Shown here in pieces: positions 53,931-64,000 of a stretch of DNA of 64,000 bases (positions are counted from its first letter, which is position 1; every line of letters starts with the position of its first letter). Source of the stretch: Branchiostoma floridae (taxonomy: Eukaryota > Chordata > Leptocardii > Amphioxiformes > Branchiostomatidae); NCBI RefSeq assembly GCF_000003815.2, contig NC_049982.1:29239641-29303640 (forward strand), given 5' to 3'. Both the position numbers and the translations under genes were made by a program. A model generated the notes under the pieces. The model was not told where the DNA came from. It was given only the letters and a program-made list of their open reading frames with translations, and searched no databases.

Positions 53931-55381
53931 GTATGTGTATGATTTGTCCTGTGTTTCTTTTTGTTTCTTTGGTAATGCCATTTCCATACTGTATACAGGT
54001 AATTTGTTGTTTTGGGCTAGTCATATTCGCTTGGTTTTTGGGCCTGCTTAATCTATGGTACAGGCAGGGTTAAGTGGTGGAGGCTTAGCTTTGTTCTGTT
54101 TTGAATTCAGTATCGTTTGTTGCATTTTGTCGCGGCAAATATATGATGAAATTCCCCTTCTAAGCAACTGCTCATTGGTTTGCGGGGATGTTTGCTGGGT
54201 GTTTGCTCTCACTACAACAGCTTCTGAACTTTTCAAAGCTTCCATTGCCAGCAGCTTGCCATCTATAAATGGGATTGACAAGGACATTTTTCATAGTAAA
54301 TTGTGCTGTTAAATTTGGCTTAGATACTACAGGAGATTTAGGTTTGGGTTGGATGGATTGAATGAAAATATCATACCACCCTGGGGACTAACTGTTGCTG
54401 CTGCATGGGGGCTACCACTATTCATATTGTCTAATGTCTATGGAACTACAGATAAAAGTATCATTGGTCAAATTATGCAAGTAACATTCCGATGTCAAGT
54501 GAATAGCACCCCAGAAATAAATCTTTAATGAATATCATTGGAAGAACACAAACCAAGGAGACTTAGCAGCTGCATTAGGTCAGTACATTGAAATAGGAAG
54601 ATATTAGTATATCATGTGACAGAGTAACTACATGTGCATGGGCCATCTGAGACAAAAAAAGGTAGCGTCTCAACAACTTCAAAGTACTGTGGTTGGTTAC
54701 ATACTTAAGAAATCCAAAATAAGTAATGTTCATCCATGTCCAAACTTACAAATTCAGAAAATGGAATTTCAGAGTCAGACTTTTGCATGGTGCACAACCA
54801 ACACGGTAAAAAGCTCATTTTTCCAACCACGTACCATAGACAAAAAGGCAAAAATACACAATAGGTCTACAGAAACCCAATACATTTCATGCAGGCCTGA
54901 GGTCTACGAACTCTTGTTTTTCTAGTATTTAGGAACTGATGAATTTACCCGTGTTTCTTAAGACTGGTACTTTACCAGTGTTTGTGTAGCATTTAGCAAC
55001 AGCTATATCAACTTGCGCGTAGATAGTGTTTATAATGAGAAACTATCATTCACGTGTGTTTTTGTAAGTGCTTTGGAAATGTTTCCAGCACAAGAAAGAA
55101 AACACTGTGACAAATTGAAAACATATAGCTGACGTATTCCGTACCATAGACGGTGTTGATTTATACGTTCGTAGTAGCACTGTTTTTATGCCACCTCAGC
55201 TGCAAAAATTGTCTTTTTCATTTCAATGTCATGTTTGCACCGAACAATATAGTATCGACTTTCGAGGTATGACACCTTACGGTGCCATATAGGTACCAGG
55301 TAACACACCATATACGTTACTCCCCAGGTGCAGTATAGTACCAGGTAGCGCACCTGTAATATGTAGTAACCAGCTGCTCTT
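53931..55381. other. No gene recognised
   Basis: Open frames of 85-97 codons at 54,055-54,312 (plus), 54,048-54,287 (minus) and 54,632-54,925 (plus) lack family resemblance and splice context. Nothing else stands out. Confidence 0.4.
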
Positions 55382-55437
55382 GGGGGGGGGGCGAAAACGC
55401 TAAAGGGGGGCGAAAACGCTAGTGATCTCGCCCCCCG
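55382..55437 (+). repeat. G-rich repeat, GGGGGGCGAAAACGCTAA
   Basis: Two GGGGGGCGAAAACGCTA units then GTGATCTCGCCCCCC. It is the inverted relative of 52,463-52,515. Confidence 0.8.
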
Positions 55438-55458
55438 GTCGCTGTCACACCGGTACAA

Positions 55459-55558
55459 NNNNNNNNNNNNNNNNNNNNNNNNNNNNNNNNNNNNNNNNNN
55501 NNNNNNNNNNNNNNNNNNNNNNNNNNNNNNNNNNNNNNNNNNNNNNNNNNNNNNNNNN
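55459..55558. other. Assembly gap (100 N)
   Basis: Exactly 100 N, a placeholder length. Confidence 0.98.
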
Positions 55559-55569
55559 CCTGCAGGCGT

Positions 55570-55663
55570 TCACGTGTTTTGGGGCTTACAGGTCTCCAAG
55601 AAAAGAACATGAGCGATCACGTGTTTTGGGGCTTACAGGTCTCCAAGAAAAGAACATGAGCGA
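55570..55663. repeat. Exact 47-bp tandem duplication
   Basis: The 47 bases starting TCACGTGTTTTGGGGC and ending AACATGAGCGA occur twice without change. They lie directly after a gap, so they could be a genuine minisatellite edge or an assembly slip. Confidence 0.85.
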
Positions 55664-57210
55664 GGACTGAGAGTTGATAGTCATTTTACCAAGCTTCTAC
55701 GGTCAAACTTGGTCTAAAACAGATCTAGAGGCAGTCAGTGTTGTTAACATGACTGAGATAGAATTTTAAAACGCCAGTGAACGTCGTAACTCCACCAAAC
55801 TAAATCTTTTGTAGCTAAATGGACCATTGTTTTGAGTATCACCCATTCATACGTTTTCACAGATTATTTGGTCCAGGTTCAGACCTGTCCGGACCTGAAC
55901 CTGATCCTCTGGACCTGAACCACTGGACCTAAACCGTACCTGTACCTCAATTTTCTGTCCCGGTATATCCACCTAGACACTAGTGATAACTAGTGTGCTG
56001 ACTCGAGCTCCCCAAACATTAAACACCAACATCGATCAGCCAAATCGAATTAGTAGGAAGCTCACGTCTGGAAATGGACACGACGAGCCATTTGATAAGA
56101 TCAGACGATACTTTACAGACAGAACGGCAAACCTGGAAATTGAGTTTCCTTCTTTATCGAATCATTATACCAAATATGCAAACGACAAGAGACAGATGAG
56201 ATAGTTCTAACGTTGAACCTGTATGGTCTGCGCTCACTAGTATTCAATGTGAGAGTTGCAACAAATTCGGATCTAGTACTTTCGGGTACATATCAGCACG
56301 GACTCATCGGATACATATCTGGAATAATTATAAAGTTTATTGCCAATTCTTGCCCGTGGGCTATATAAATTGCAGGTAACATGAGAGGTTTAAGATCGTT
56401 TAAGCAGTGTAAAAAAATATAGCAGGTGTCGTCTACTCTAGTTTAAAAGCTAACTCATATCGACACGGACTGCTTTTTATTAGCCTCCACCAGGCTTTCC
56501 TAATCGTAGAATTCCGAAAAAATCGGGAAAATTGCCAGGGGAGTTAGTCCTCGATCGCTAAGGTAAATGTTTTCCATCCGGGGGCCTGTGGTATATCGTT
56601 GCTGCGCGGCCGGCCAACTCCTCTGGTAGCAAAAGTCCCCTGGCAAAGTATTCTCCCTACAGCTAGGGTCGGCTTTTTTTTGCAAGGACTCCCTTTCCAC
56701 TAGACGGCGATTGCGCCGCGCTCTCACTGCGACCTAAACCGAATTCTAAATACTCCAGTGGGATTGGCCTGAACTTGCTTGCGAGACCCGGCCGTAAATC
56801 GATCGGAAATCATTCTCCCTTACCGTCTGGGTCGATTAAATAGCCCGGTTGGGTTTTTCTCTGGCTTGTTTTTGTGTTTCTCATTTTGAGTCATGCCTCA
56901 TTTGTCTATTACCAGCGAACTTCGATTGCGAGAATCGTATTTTTTTGTCGTCTTCAAAAAAACCCTAGCTGTTTCCGAATATCACATTTATACATACCTC
57001 GTAATAATTTCCCAGAATACCCGGGGACTGTAAATATATATATAAATGCACATGTAATAATATTGTCAGTGTGAACCCCAAAGAGGGTTTTTTTTAGCAA
57101 CTTGCATTGATATTTGACAGGTATCACAAGTGAATTTGGACACTTCTGAGCGCAGCAAGACTACAATCTACAAATCAGATTTTTGCTCGTCGTGTAGATT
57201 AGTATAGAAC
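55664..57210. other. No gene recognised; dispersed-repeat sequence
   Basis: Near 55,872-55,940 GGACCTGAACC words repeat; 56,478-56,860 starts AGCCTCCACCAGGC and looks like a compact dispersed repeat (similar CCTCCACAACTGGCC at 58,610). No splice-supported frame is visible. Confidence 0.35.
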
Positions 57211-57421
57211 GCTAGTTCAACTTTATCCAGGAGATAACCCATATCCGCTGTTTGAAAAAAATATGTATTTTATAGGGATATCGATGGACGGTTTTTTTCA
57301 AACTGCGATATTTTGACAATGATATTGCAATATTGAAAACACCGTCCGTCAACTTCATATCCCTAAATCCCCAACTAATAAATCCAACAGATAATTATTG
57401 TCATGCGGATAAAGTTGAACT
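57211..57421. mobile_element. Foldback TIR element, copy 1
   Basis: Ends GCTAGTTCAACTTTATCC and GGATAAAGTTGAAC are inverted. Inside are TAGGGATATCGATGGACGG and its partner CCGTCCGTCAACTTCATATC, so it can fold along most of its length. No coding capacity. Confidence 0.75.
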
Positions 57422-57496
57422 CGCGTAATTATATCTACTTCAGTTTCACTATAACAGTAAGACGAACTTTGTGTCGGACGTTTTCATATGTCTAGC

Positions 57497-58269
57497 GCTA
57501 GTTGACCTTTATCCGTGGGGTAACATATATCCGTTGTTTTCAAAAACAATGTACGCAGGGATATCAAGTCAGTAAACGGTACATGGCTTCAAATTGCATT
57601 GCATTCAAAATATTGCAGTTATTTTCAAATCATTGTAGTCTCCGTCGACGTGATATCCCTAAATCACATGTTTTTAAAACAACGTTAACGGCCAGTGTAA
57701 CGTTAGCTATCATCATCATCATCTTTCTTCCTCTTGAGAGGTGGAGCAAACGAAGTTAGTCCTCCAGAACTGCTTGTCTTTCATCGCAGAGAGAAGACCT
57801 TTCCCATCCAGTCCTGTTTCATCCTCAATGAGCTTCTTAAGAGTTGAGCTTGGACGGCCGGATCTTCTCTTAGTGTCGGGGGACCACAACAATAGTCTAC
57901 CAGCCGGTTCGTTGGCTCGAGCCACGTGACCCACAAGGCACAGCCGACGCTCTTTTGCAGAGACTTTTGGTAGTGGTCCGTACAACTGTTTTGTTTGTAG
58001 TATGCTTCCACCATGGACAGTTGTAGACTAGACGAACTTCTAGTTTTCGCATCTTCGTATATGTGCCATTGAGTTTTTGGGAATGTGACCTGGTCATAAG
58101 CCAAGATTCAGATCCGTACAACAGAATTGTTTCAATACATGTCTGAAAGAGTTTTGTCTTGGTTTGTTTTCTGATGGGGGATTTCCAAACTCTGTGCAAT
58201 AAGTGGAGGGCACTCATATAGTGAACGTTAGCTATACTGTAGGTTATCCTGCGGACAAAGGTGAACTAG
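57497..58269. mobile_element. Foldback TIR element, copy 2, split by a LINE
   Basis: GCTAGTTGACCTTTATCCG at the left and GCGGACAAAGGTGAACTAGG at the right are the inverted ends; GGGATATCAAGTCAG and CGTCGACGTGATATCC are the inner pair. A LINE fragment (57,711-58,223) interrupts the right half. Confidence 0.75.
57711..58223 (-). mobile_element. 5'-truncated LINE with reverse-transcriptase C-terminal region
   Basis: Minus-strand frames (with at least one frameshift) read WKSPIRKQTKTKLFQTCIE, then ILLYGSESWLMT, GHVARANEPAGRLLLW and RRSGRPSSTLKKLI, the well-known C-terminal segment of non-LTR retrotransposon polymerases. The 3' end is an (ATG)n tail at 57,711-57,722. AACGTTAGCTAT flanks it on both sides (57,699-57,710 and 58,224-58,235) as the target duplication. 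Inactive: truncated and frameshifted. Confidence 0.88.
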
Positions 58270-58464
58270 GGTATATATGACCTTATGTGCTCCCCTCAGT
58301 GATACTCATGAAGATGAAAAGTTGCCACGGCCGCCACATTGGTGCAGTTTGACTGTATCTATACGTTACATACGGTATGATGGTAATCTCCAAGCAGATC
58401 TATCGGTGGCAAATCCAGTATCCAAAGTTCTAAACAGTTAGTGTCCAACAGTCTAGACGTGCTA

Positions 58465-58564
58465 NNNNNNNNNNNNNNNNNNNNNNNNNNNNNNNNNNNN
58501 NNNNNNNNNNNNNNNNNNNNNNNNNNNNNNNNNNNNNNNNNNNNNNNNNNNNNNNNNNNNNNNN
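58465..58564. other. Assembly gap (100 N)
   Basis: Exactly 100 N, a placeholder length. Confidence 0.98.
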
Positions 58565-58746
58565 AAAAAGAAGAAAAGGGGGGGAAGACGGCAGGCAGAA
58601 TTTATTGGCCTCCACAACTGGCCTTCCTTGAGACCTTCTGACAAGCTATTTACAGAGATGTACGTATGTAGTCTTCTTCTCAGTTTACACTGCCGTAGTA
58701 AATTCCGATGTAGGGACACACTGAAAGGTGAAATGTTACACATAAC

Positions 58747-58938
58747 GCTACTTCTCCTTTATCACATGGGGCCAGTAACCTATACCCATGGGTTTCCAAA
58801 ACAAGGTATTTAGGGATATCAAGTCGGGACTTTTGAAAATATTGCGATTCAAAACCGCCACCCGTCGACCTGATATACCTAAATACAAGGTTCAAGTCCA
58901 ACGGATATAGGTTACCACCCGGATAAAAGTGAACTAGC
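58747..58938. mobile_element. Foldback TIR element, copy 3
   Basis: CTCCTTTATCACATGGGG at the left is the decayed partner of CCGGATAAAAGTGAACTAGC at the right. The inner pair is TTAGGGATATCAAGTCGGG and CGTCGACCTGATATACCTAA. Same family as 57,211 and 57,497. Confidence 0.7.
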
Positions 58939-58939
58939 A

Positions 58940-59513
58940 TTAATGCTAACTATCAAGATGTAAATCAAGATGTAAAGCTATTTCTGACTTATATTTTGAG
59001 GATACGGTTTTCATAGGTTTTCAATGTTTAAAAATTTTCTTTCTTTTTTACCCAAGAGTAATTTCTTCTTGCAAAATAAACCTCAAATTTAAAGTTATTA
59101 TAAAGTACAGAATATCATTTCTTTTTGTCAGAACTGTGCATGCATTTGTTAAGGGCGCAGTAGTTGGTCATGAATTAGGAGTTCAATGTTTTATTTTTGT
59201 GTGAAATGTTAGCGTTTGATATGGAATGAAACGTTACCAGGCTATAACGTTATCCAATCGTATTAACTGTAATTTATAGCCTCCAAGCCTCCTAACGTTA
59301 TCCGCGCAAATTAACTTATCAAGCTAGGAAAGGGCAAAATATTTATTTGATCGAATAAGAGATACGGCTTCCAATATCCTGTTTAAAATGATATTTTGCT
59401 GAAACTGACTTTAAATTCTGCTTCAAAACACGTGTACTTGAAACCTGACCCTCAGAGTCTGTCACTCTCCTTAGCGACCCTTAGCTTGAACTTTAACCTC
59501 GACAGACGAAAAA
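58940..59513. other. Upstream region of the candidate first exon
   Basis: A/T-rich with no TATA box near the candidate start and no recognised gene. Confidence 0.35.
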
Positions 59514-59583
59514 ATGGCGGTTCCTGCAAAGCGGCGGCCTTTGCATTGCTCACGTAAAACTGACCTTTTCCTTTCATGTACCG
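59514..59583 (+). CDS. Candidate first coding exon of an unidentified gene
   Basis: AAAAAATGGCGG start context, 23 codons beginning MAVPAKRRPLHCSRKTDLF, then a consensus donor ACCG|GTGAGT in phase 1. Codon use and base composition rise sharply over the flanks. Possible phase-1 partners downstream are at about 62,008 (CCCCCAG acceptor, reading DSKDRTEVPYG) and 62,310-62,350 (reading CKPLFIEFMREEA before GTAAG). None is secure and the family is not recognised. Confidence 0.4.
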
Positions 59584-60509
59584 GTGAGTTTCGCCTCAGG
59601 GCATCTTTCTAACGGTGTGTTATTATCTACAACACTGGGTGGTATAGTTTGAAGCGGTTTGAGAGAGAATTCTGAGGAAAGTTTCCTAGGAAAGGGCGGG
59701 AAAACCTTCGCGTCGTCTGATTTTCTTCTCTCAGGTAACGTTTTTGTTTTGATGGCTTGAAGTGGGCGACTGCCTGGGGTTTTAAAATCGTTTGGAGCTC
59801 GCGTTTTGCCTTCAAGTTGGTCAAATAAGGTATGATTTCGTTATTTTTCTCAATTTCTTTCACGATATGAAATTAAGGTTAGGTAAAATGCAGAGAAAGC
59901 TACGAAATACTCCGTAGGGAAACATAAGGAATTGGGGCTAGCATGGGGTAGCGTGCGGAATTTTTGATTGGCAGCTAAAGACAACTTGATCCCGTGGACA
60001 AGATAAAAATGACTGATGAGCCGTGCCTTTATTTAAGGACAATTTTATGTCCTGTTTCTGTCTCTTGTGCTCTTCTGGTGAAAACAAATGTATTCTTAAG
60101 TTGAAAAACTTACAAATTAAATGCCACAAATATCTAACTTTTAGTAATCTATAACACATTTTGAACCCCAACAATGTGTCGTATTTCTTCCAGTTGAAAG
60201 GTTTTGGTGTTGGGTTTACATTTGGTAGCTTGAATTATGACCCACCTCTTTCTGGCAACAGTTTTAAATTCACTGTTTGGCTTTAGACAAAAAATACACT
60301 TAGTGACCCATTTCTCAAGTCGGTTGAATTTGTTCATTTGGCTAATGGTAAATTGCCTTCATGTATAACACAAGCACAAGCAGCATATGTCTGTTTGATA
60401 CAGTAACAGTCGAGCCAGAAAAAATCCCTACCCTTTTCGATAAGTGTGCTGGGTTCTCTATTATAACGTTCTCGAGTTGTGGCTCTCCTCAAAGTCAAAC
60501 ACAGGGCCT

Positions 60510-60815
60510 AGACTTTAGACTTTATATCCCATCCAGGGTGCATGTGCACCCAGGTGCACCCAAAATTGGAGCTGTGCACCCAGTTATTTTCTGTGGGTGC
60601 ACACTGCACAGGGTGCACCCAAATATTTTCTTATGTTTATGTACGTAAAGATATCAAAGTATACTAGTATACATCATATTCTTGACATCTGAGTGTGAAA
60701 GATAAATAAAAATGTCTGTCATAGTACTTGAAGTTTTATTATTAGGTTATTACTTAAATTTAAGTGGTGCACCCAAAATTTTTTAAGCTGGGTGCACCAG
60801 TGCACCTAATCCCAA
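60510..60815. repeat. GTGCACCC-rich dispersed repeat
   Basis: GGGTGCATGTGCACCCAGGT, GTGCACCCAAAAT and GGGTGCACACTGCAC words recur on both strands at the two ends of a ~300-base segment, so the ends are imperfectly inverted. No coding frame. Confidence 0.6.
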
Positions 60816-62668
60816 AAATGAATTTCGAGCCTTGCCATCAAAGAGGACATCCCTGACTGGAGCTAGGTACTAATTTTTACCGGAATTGAATGGAAAAATT
60901 ATAACAGATAAGCTGTAAATTGCCTTTCCCAAAGGTACTACAAATTAAGTTACTACAACATATGTGCCTTCAGTGCTAGGGATTCAAACCCAAAGCCTAT
61001 AACTAGTAGTAGTAGATTTTAAGTCACCAACAAGACCACCTTGCCACCATTCATAACAATTGAATTCCTTGGTATCGCCAAGTAAAAATCTTGTTTTGTT
61101 TTTTTCCAGCTCCTGAATAGTTCTTTCATGGCTTAAAATAGCTCACCTTAATTAGCATATACACCTGTCCAGAACAGGTGACATTCCCATGGGACTGACA
61201 AACATAATGACATGACCATCCAAAGGCATGACTCACAGGTGACAGGGATATTAGAAGCGCTCAAAATTACTGATATTTTGAAACTATAATCCAACTAAGG
61301 TGATTTCATAAACCAGAGGCAATATTTACATGTATATATAATATTTGCAGTTTGATATTTGCTAAAATATAAATTTTAGGAAGTAGTTGGTTATTTGCCA
61401 TCTGGGTGTCAAGTGAACTTTCTGTTGGGCAAATATTGTATTACCAGTATTGTATAACGTTATATCACTATTATTTATGCCAGAGAGAATGTTTGTTGAA
61501 TTTTTTTGTACCAGCCTCTAATTCATGTATATTTAATATAAAGTGTAAACATAATGAAATTTGCATACATTGGACAATTATTTACATTTAACATTAGCTG
61601 CTGGCGGTATCATTTGTGCAATTTTTGCACAATTAGATAACATACTAGCAATATTGTTGCTTGTACTGTATTCATCATTATCATATTCATACCAAATTGC
61701 TACCATGCATTTCAAAAACCCCTCTTTTGTACACCACTATAGTATTATTACATCACCTGTTTTCCTGATAATAATTTAAATGCAGTGCAATTATCACCTT
61801 ATCTGTAATAATTACCACAGAAAGATGAGTTTTTTTGTCACTTTTAATATTCTACATTGTGTTAGCAACTTGTGATTTGTAAATTCTTCCAAAGAGCAAG
61901 AAACGCCTGTAAATTGGTTGTTCAAAATGTCTGTTCTTCATCTTTCCCCCCAAACATGTCTGCATTTGTGCTTGCAAATAGGTTTATTTCATTATATATG
62001 CCCCCAGATTCGAAAGACAGAACAGAAGTTCCATATGGTTTGAGTTGTGGTGGTACAGTTCTTTCAGTTAGGGTCAGGCCCTCATGACCTGGCACTGGCC
62101 TTGTGCTACAAGAAATACCGCCAGGGCAATGGAAAAAACACTAAAATGCACGTGAACTTTATTCTGTTTTTAGATTGAAACTTGGGAAACTTGTTTCTAG
62201 ATTTTTGGTTTTAAGTTCTAATTATAAGTCATAGCCCACAACAAACTATACATTTATATTTGACAATACATGTTTGAACCTTTGTTTGTTCATGAAAGCT
62301 CGAATCAGCCTGCAAGCCACTTTTCATTGAGTTCATGAGGGAAGAGGCAAGGGTAAGACAACGTATATAACAGAGCTGATACAGTTTATTGGCAATTCAC
62401 CTGTAACTCAAATCCCTATAGCCTAGTATAGGTAAACCTTCTTGGCTTTGTTGCTGAAACATTTAGCCCATATGGGAATATAGAGTATCTATACAAGTTA
62501 TATATGATTGACAATATTAGCACAGTGTCTGCTACATTTCCATACATGTTTATTTCTGGAGGCACCACCGAAGACACGGGACACCCATTTTACCTCCCTT
62601 CCAACAGATGGGTACAGCCCCAACCGAGATGCCCTACCCAGGATAGAACCGGGCCTCCTTGTTTAATA

Positions 62669-62908
62669 GTACCCTGGGAGCCAGCCAGGACCAGGTAGCT
62701 AGCAAGTTCTGTTCGGGGAGCCAAGGCAGTCAGCCCACCGATCTCACATATGCGCTCCAGGGAGTTTAAGTCTGAAGGAGTTATCACTACCATTGGATAA
62801 GGGCAGGTGGACCCCCAGGGCGCTAATAGGAGATCAGGCGGGCCTGACTGTCTTGGGCCACCAAATAAACTGTCCTAGCAGCCCGATCCTGGCTGGCTCC
62901 CAGGGTAC
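62669..62908. repeat. Inverted repeat with 22-bp perfect arms
   Basis: The arm at 62,669-62,690 (CCCTGGGAGCCAGCCAGGA core) is the reverse complement of 62,887-62,908, with a ~196-base loop that includes CCTCCTTGTTTAATAG-type flank outside it. Probably a foldback element; ends not defined. Confidence 0.75.
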
Positions 62909-64000
62909 CTTGTTAGTAGTGTTACCAACTAAGTAACTGGAACTATGATCTCGACTTGTACTTTGAGGCAGGGACATCCCACTTGTATTTTAAAGTTATA
63001 TATATAATATATATAATACTAATAGATACGATTAGTGTTGCTGAATCTAGTGAGTGAAAGAGGTTGGGGCTGAATTTTGTTGGCAAGTTTAGTGGCTGTT
63101 GGCCCAAGGTCAAGTTTTCCTCTCCCCCACCCTTACACTGGTATCCATTATGCCAATATGTAACTTAATGTAGGTCAGGTACACATCATGTGCCAGGAAC
63201 AGGGAAGTGGCGGCCTTCAGAACTTTTTCAACCCACCATGGGGGAGGGGAAGCTAGACTTATCACACAGGAAGAGGATGACTCAACCAAGGTCCCACGGG
63301 ATAGCTGGCCACTCTGACTTCCTCAGACTCAGAGCCAGTCACCATGGTCCTCAGGATTGGTTGTCTAGCATGGATTGACTCAGTGTCTGTATAGTTTGGA
63401 TGTTTCCCAGATACAAGGGCCCTTTAGGGGATTTTAGCTCCATGAAACTGCCCCTTTGGTTTTATTGAATTATAAGCATCGTCAGATGTAGCCATCGTGG
63501 TCTTTCAGTTGGTGTTGAGTAACCTGCAGCTAATAGGACACAGGTGGCGGTTCTCTCTGTTGAAGGTAAAGAACAGGTTTTTATCCTTTTGATAGTGAAA
63601 GAGTTTTCAAAAGCATTCTTATTACTCTTAATTGGTTTGAATGGCATATTGTGTTATCTGGTATATGTCTGCACTGTATATTTTTGTCTGTCACCTGTCA
63701 TATTAGATATGTACATGCGAAGTATTGATGATCCCATCTGAATACCATTTTATGCCATTGATATTGACTTTATGTGGTCATGAATATCAAATAACACAAC
63801 AGAGTTATCTGTATCAATAACAACAATTTTTTCTGTAATCTTTATGGGCCACATGTAAATCATGCACAGCTGGGGTTTGACTGAGCTGACTGACGCCTCC
63901 CAGCAAATGGTACATGTTGTAGGGGTGCATGTTTAGGTTGTGGTAGACTCTTGGCATGTGGGGAATTTGTGTGCTTAGTGCCTGGTGGACGTTTATCTAA

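Larger units (their letters stand above)
59584..64000. other. Mostly non-coding or intronic sequence to the window end
   Basis: Apart from the repeats listed and the weak exon candidates near 62,008 and 62,310 I see no supported gene. A G/C-richer frame at 63,190-63,378 after a TGCCAG site and an 8-codon GTGGCGGTTCTC segment before GTAAAG at 63,567 could be exons but lack family evidence. Confidence 0.3.

Noticed and set aside
54048..54925. Frames of 79-97 codons
   Set aside because: No recognised domain, no splice-site support, and the frames overlap on opposite strands.
63190..63378. 62-codon G/C-richer frame
   Set aside because: Begins after a CCAG site, but there is no donor or family match; kept only as a weak note.

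Overview
The window looks like animal nuclear DNA, most likely from a lancelet (Branchiostoma). This is inferred from intron-split genes with chordate-type families, a tandem pair of intronless non-vertebrate AANAT-type acetyltransferases (a family known to be expanded in amphioxus), and dense short dispersed repeats with A/T-rich, ATGCAAAT-bearing cores. It is not bacterial or viral. Nine runs of N interrupt it; four of them are exactly 100 N, the usual placeholder for a gap of unknown size.

Layout. 1-12,221: a satellite array of about 217-bp monomers with higher-order block duplications, followed by two smaller tandem families (12,222-13,300). 13,935-18,131: two AANAT-like genes in direct tandem, each trailed by a decayed fragment of a further copy, with a piggyBac-like MITE between them. 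18,586-26,225 (minus): a class 3 (alpha/beta hydrolase) lipase in four clear exons, plus three phase-compatible downstream exons that are probably its C-terminal tail. 26,266-30,522: a large inverted repeat of two facing arrays of roughly 190-bp monomers; its outer ends contain a duplicated piece of the lipase 5' region. 33,765-40,943 (minus): a complete SRSF10-type splicing factor, 242 codons in seven exons. 42,461-49,844 (plus): an arylacetamide deacetylase/NCEH1-type esterase in five exons. 49,900-64,000: mostly repeats (LINE 3' ends, foldback elements, tandem repeats) and two weak candidate first exons.

Most interesting point. In SRSF10 the intron after exon 2 is a U12-type AT-AC intron: donor ATATCCTTT, branch-site-like CCCTTAAC and an AC acceptor, joining to restore the conserved RNP1 motif. 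Exon 2 itself is tandemly duplicated: two intact 105-nt copies, each with a normal AG acceptor and a perfect U12 donor, and a third decayed copy. A U12 donor cannot be joined to a U2 acceptor, so the two intact copies should be mutually exclusive by spliceosome incompatibility. The two copies differ by one residue (Leu/Val26).

The genes do not form one pathway; they are separate loci in a repeat-rich region. All splice models are hand-derived from phase, splice-site dinucleotides and protein-family fit, with no transcript evidence.
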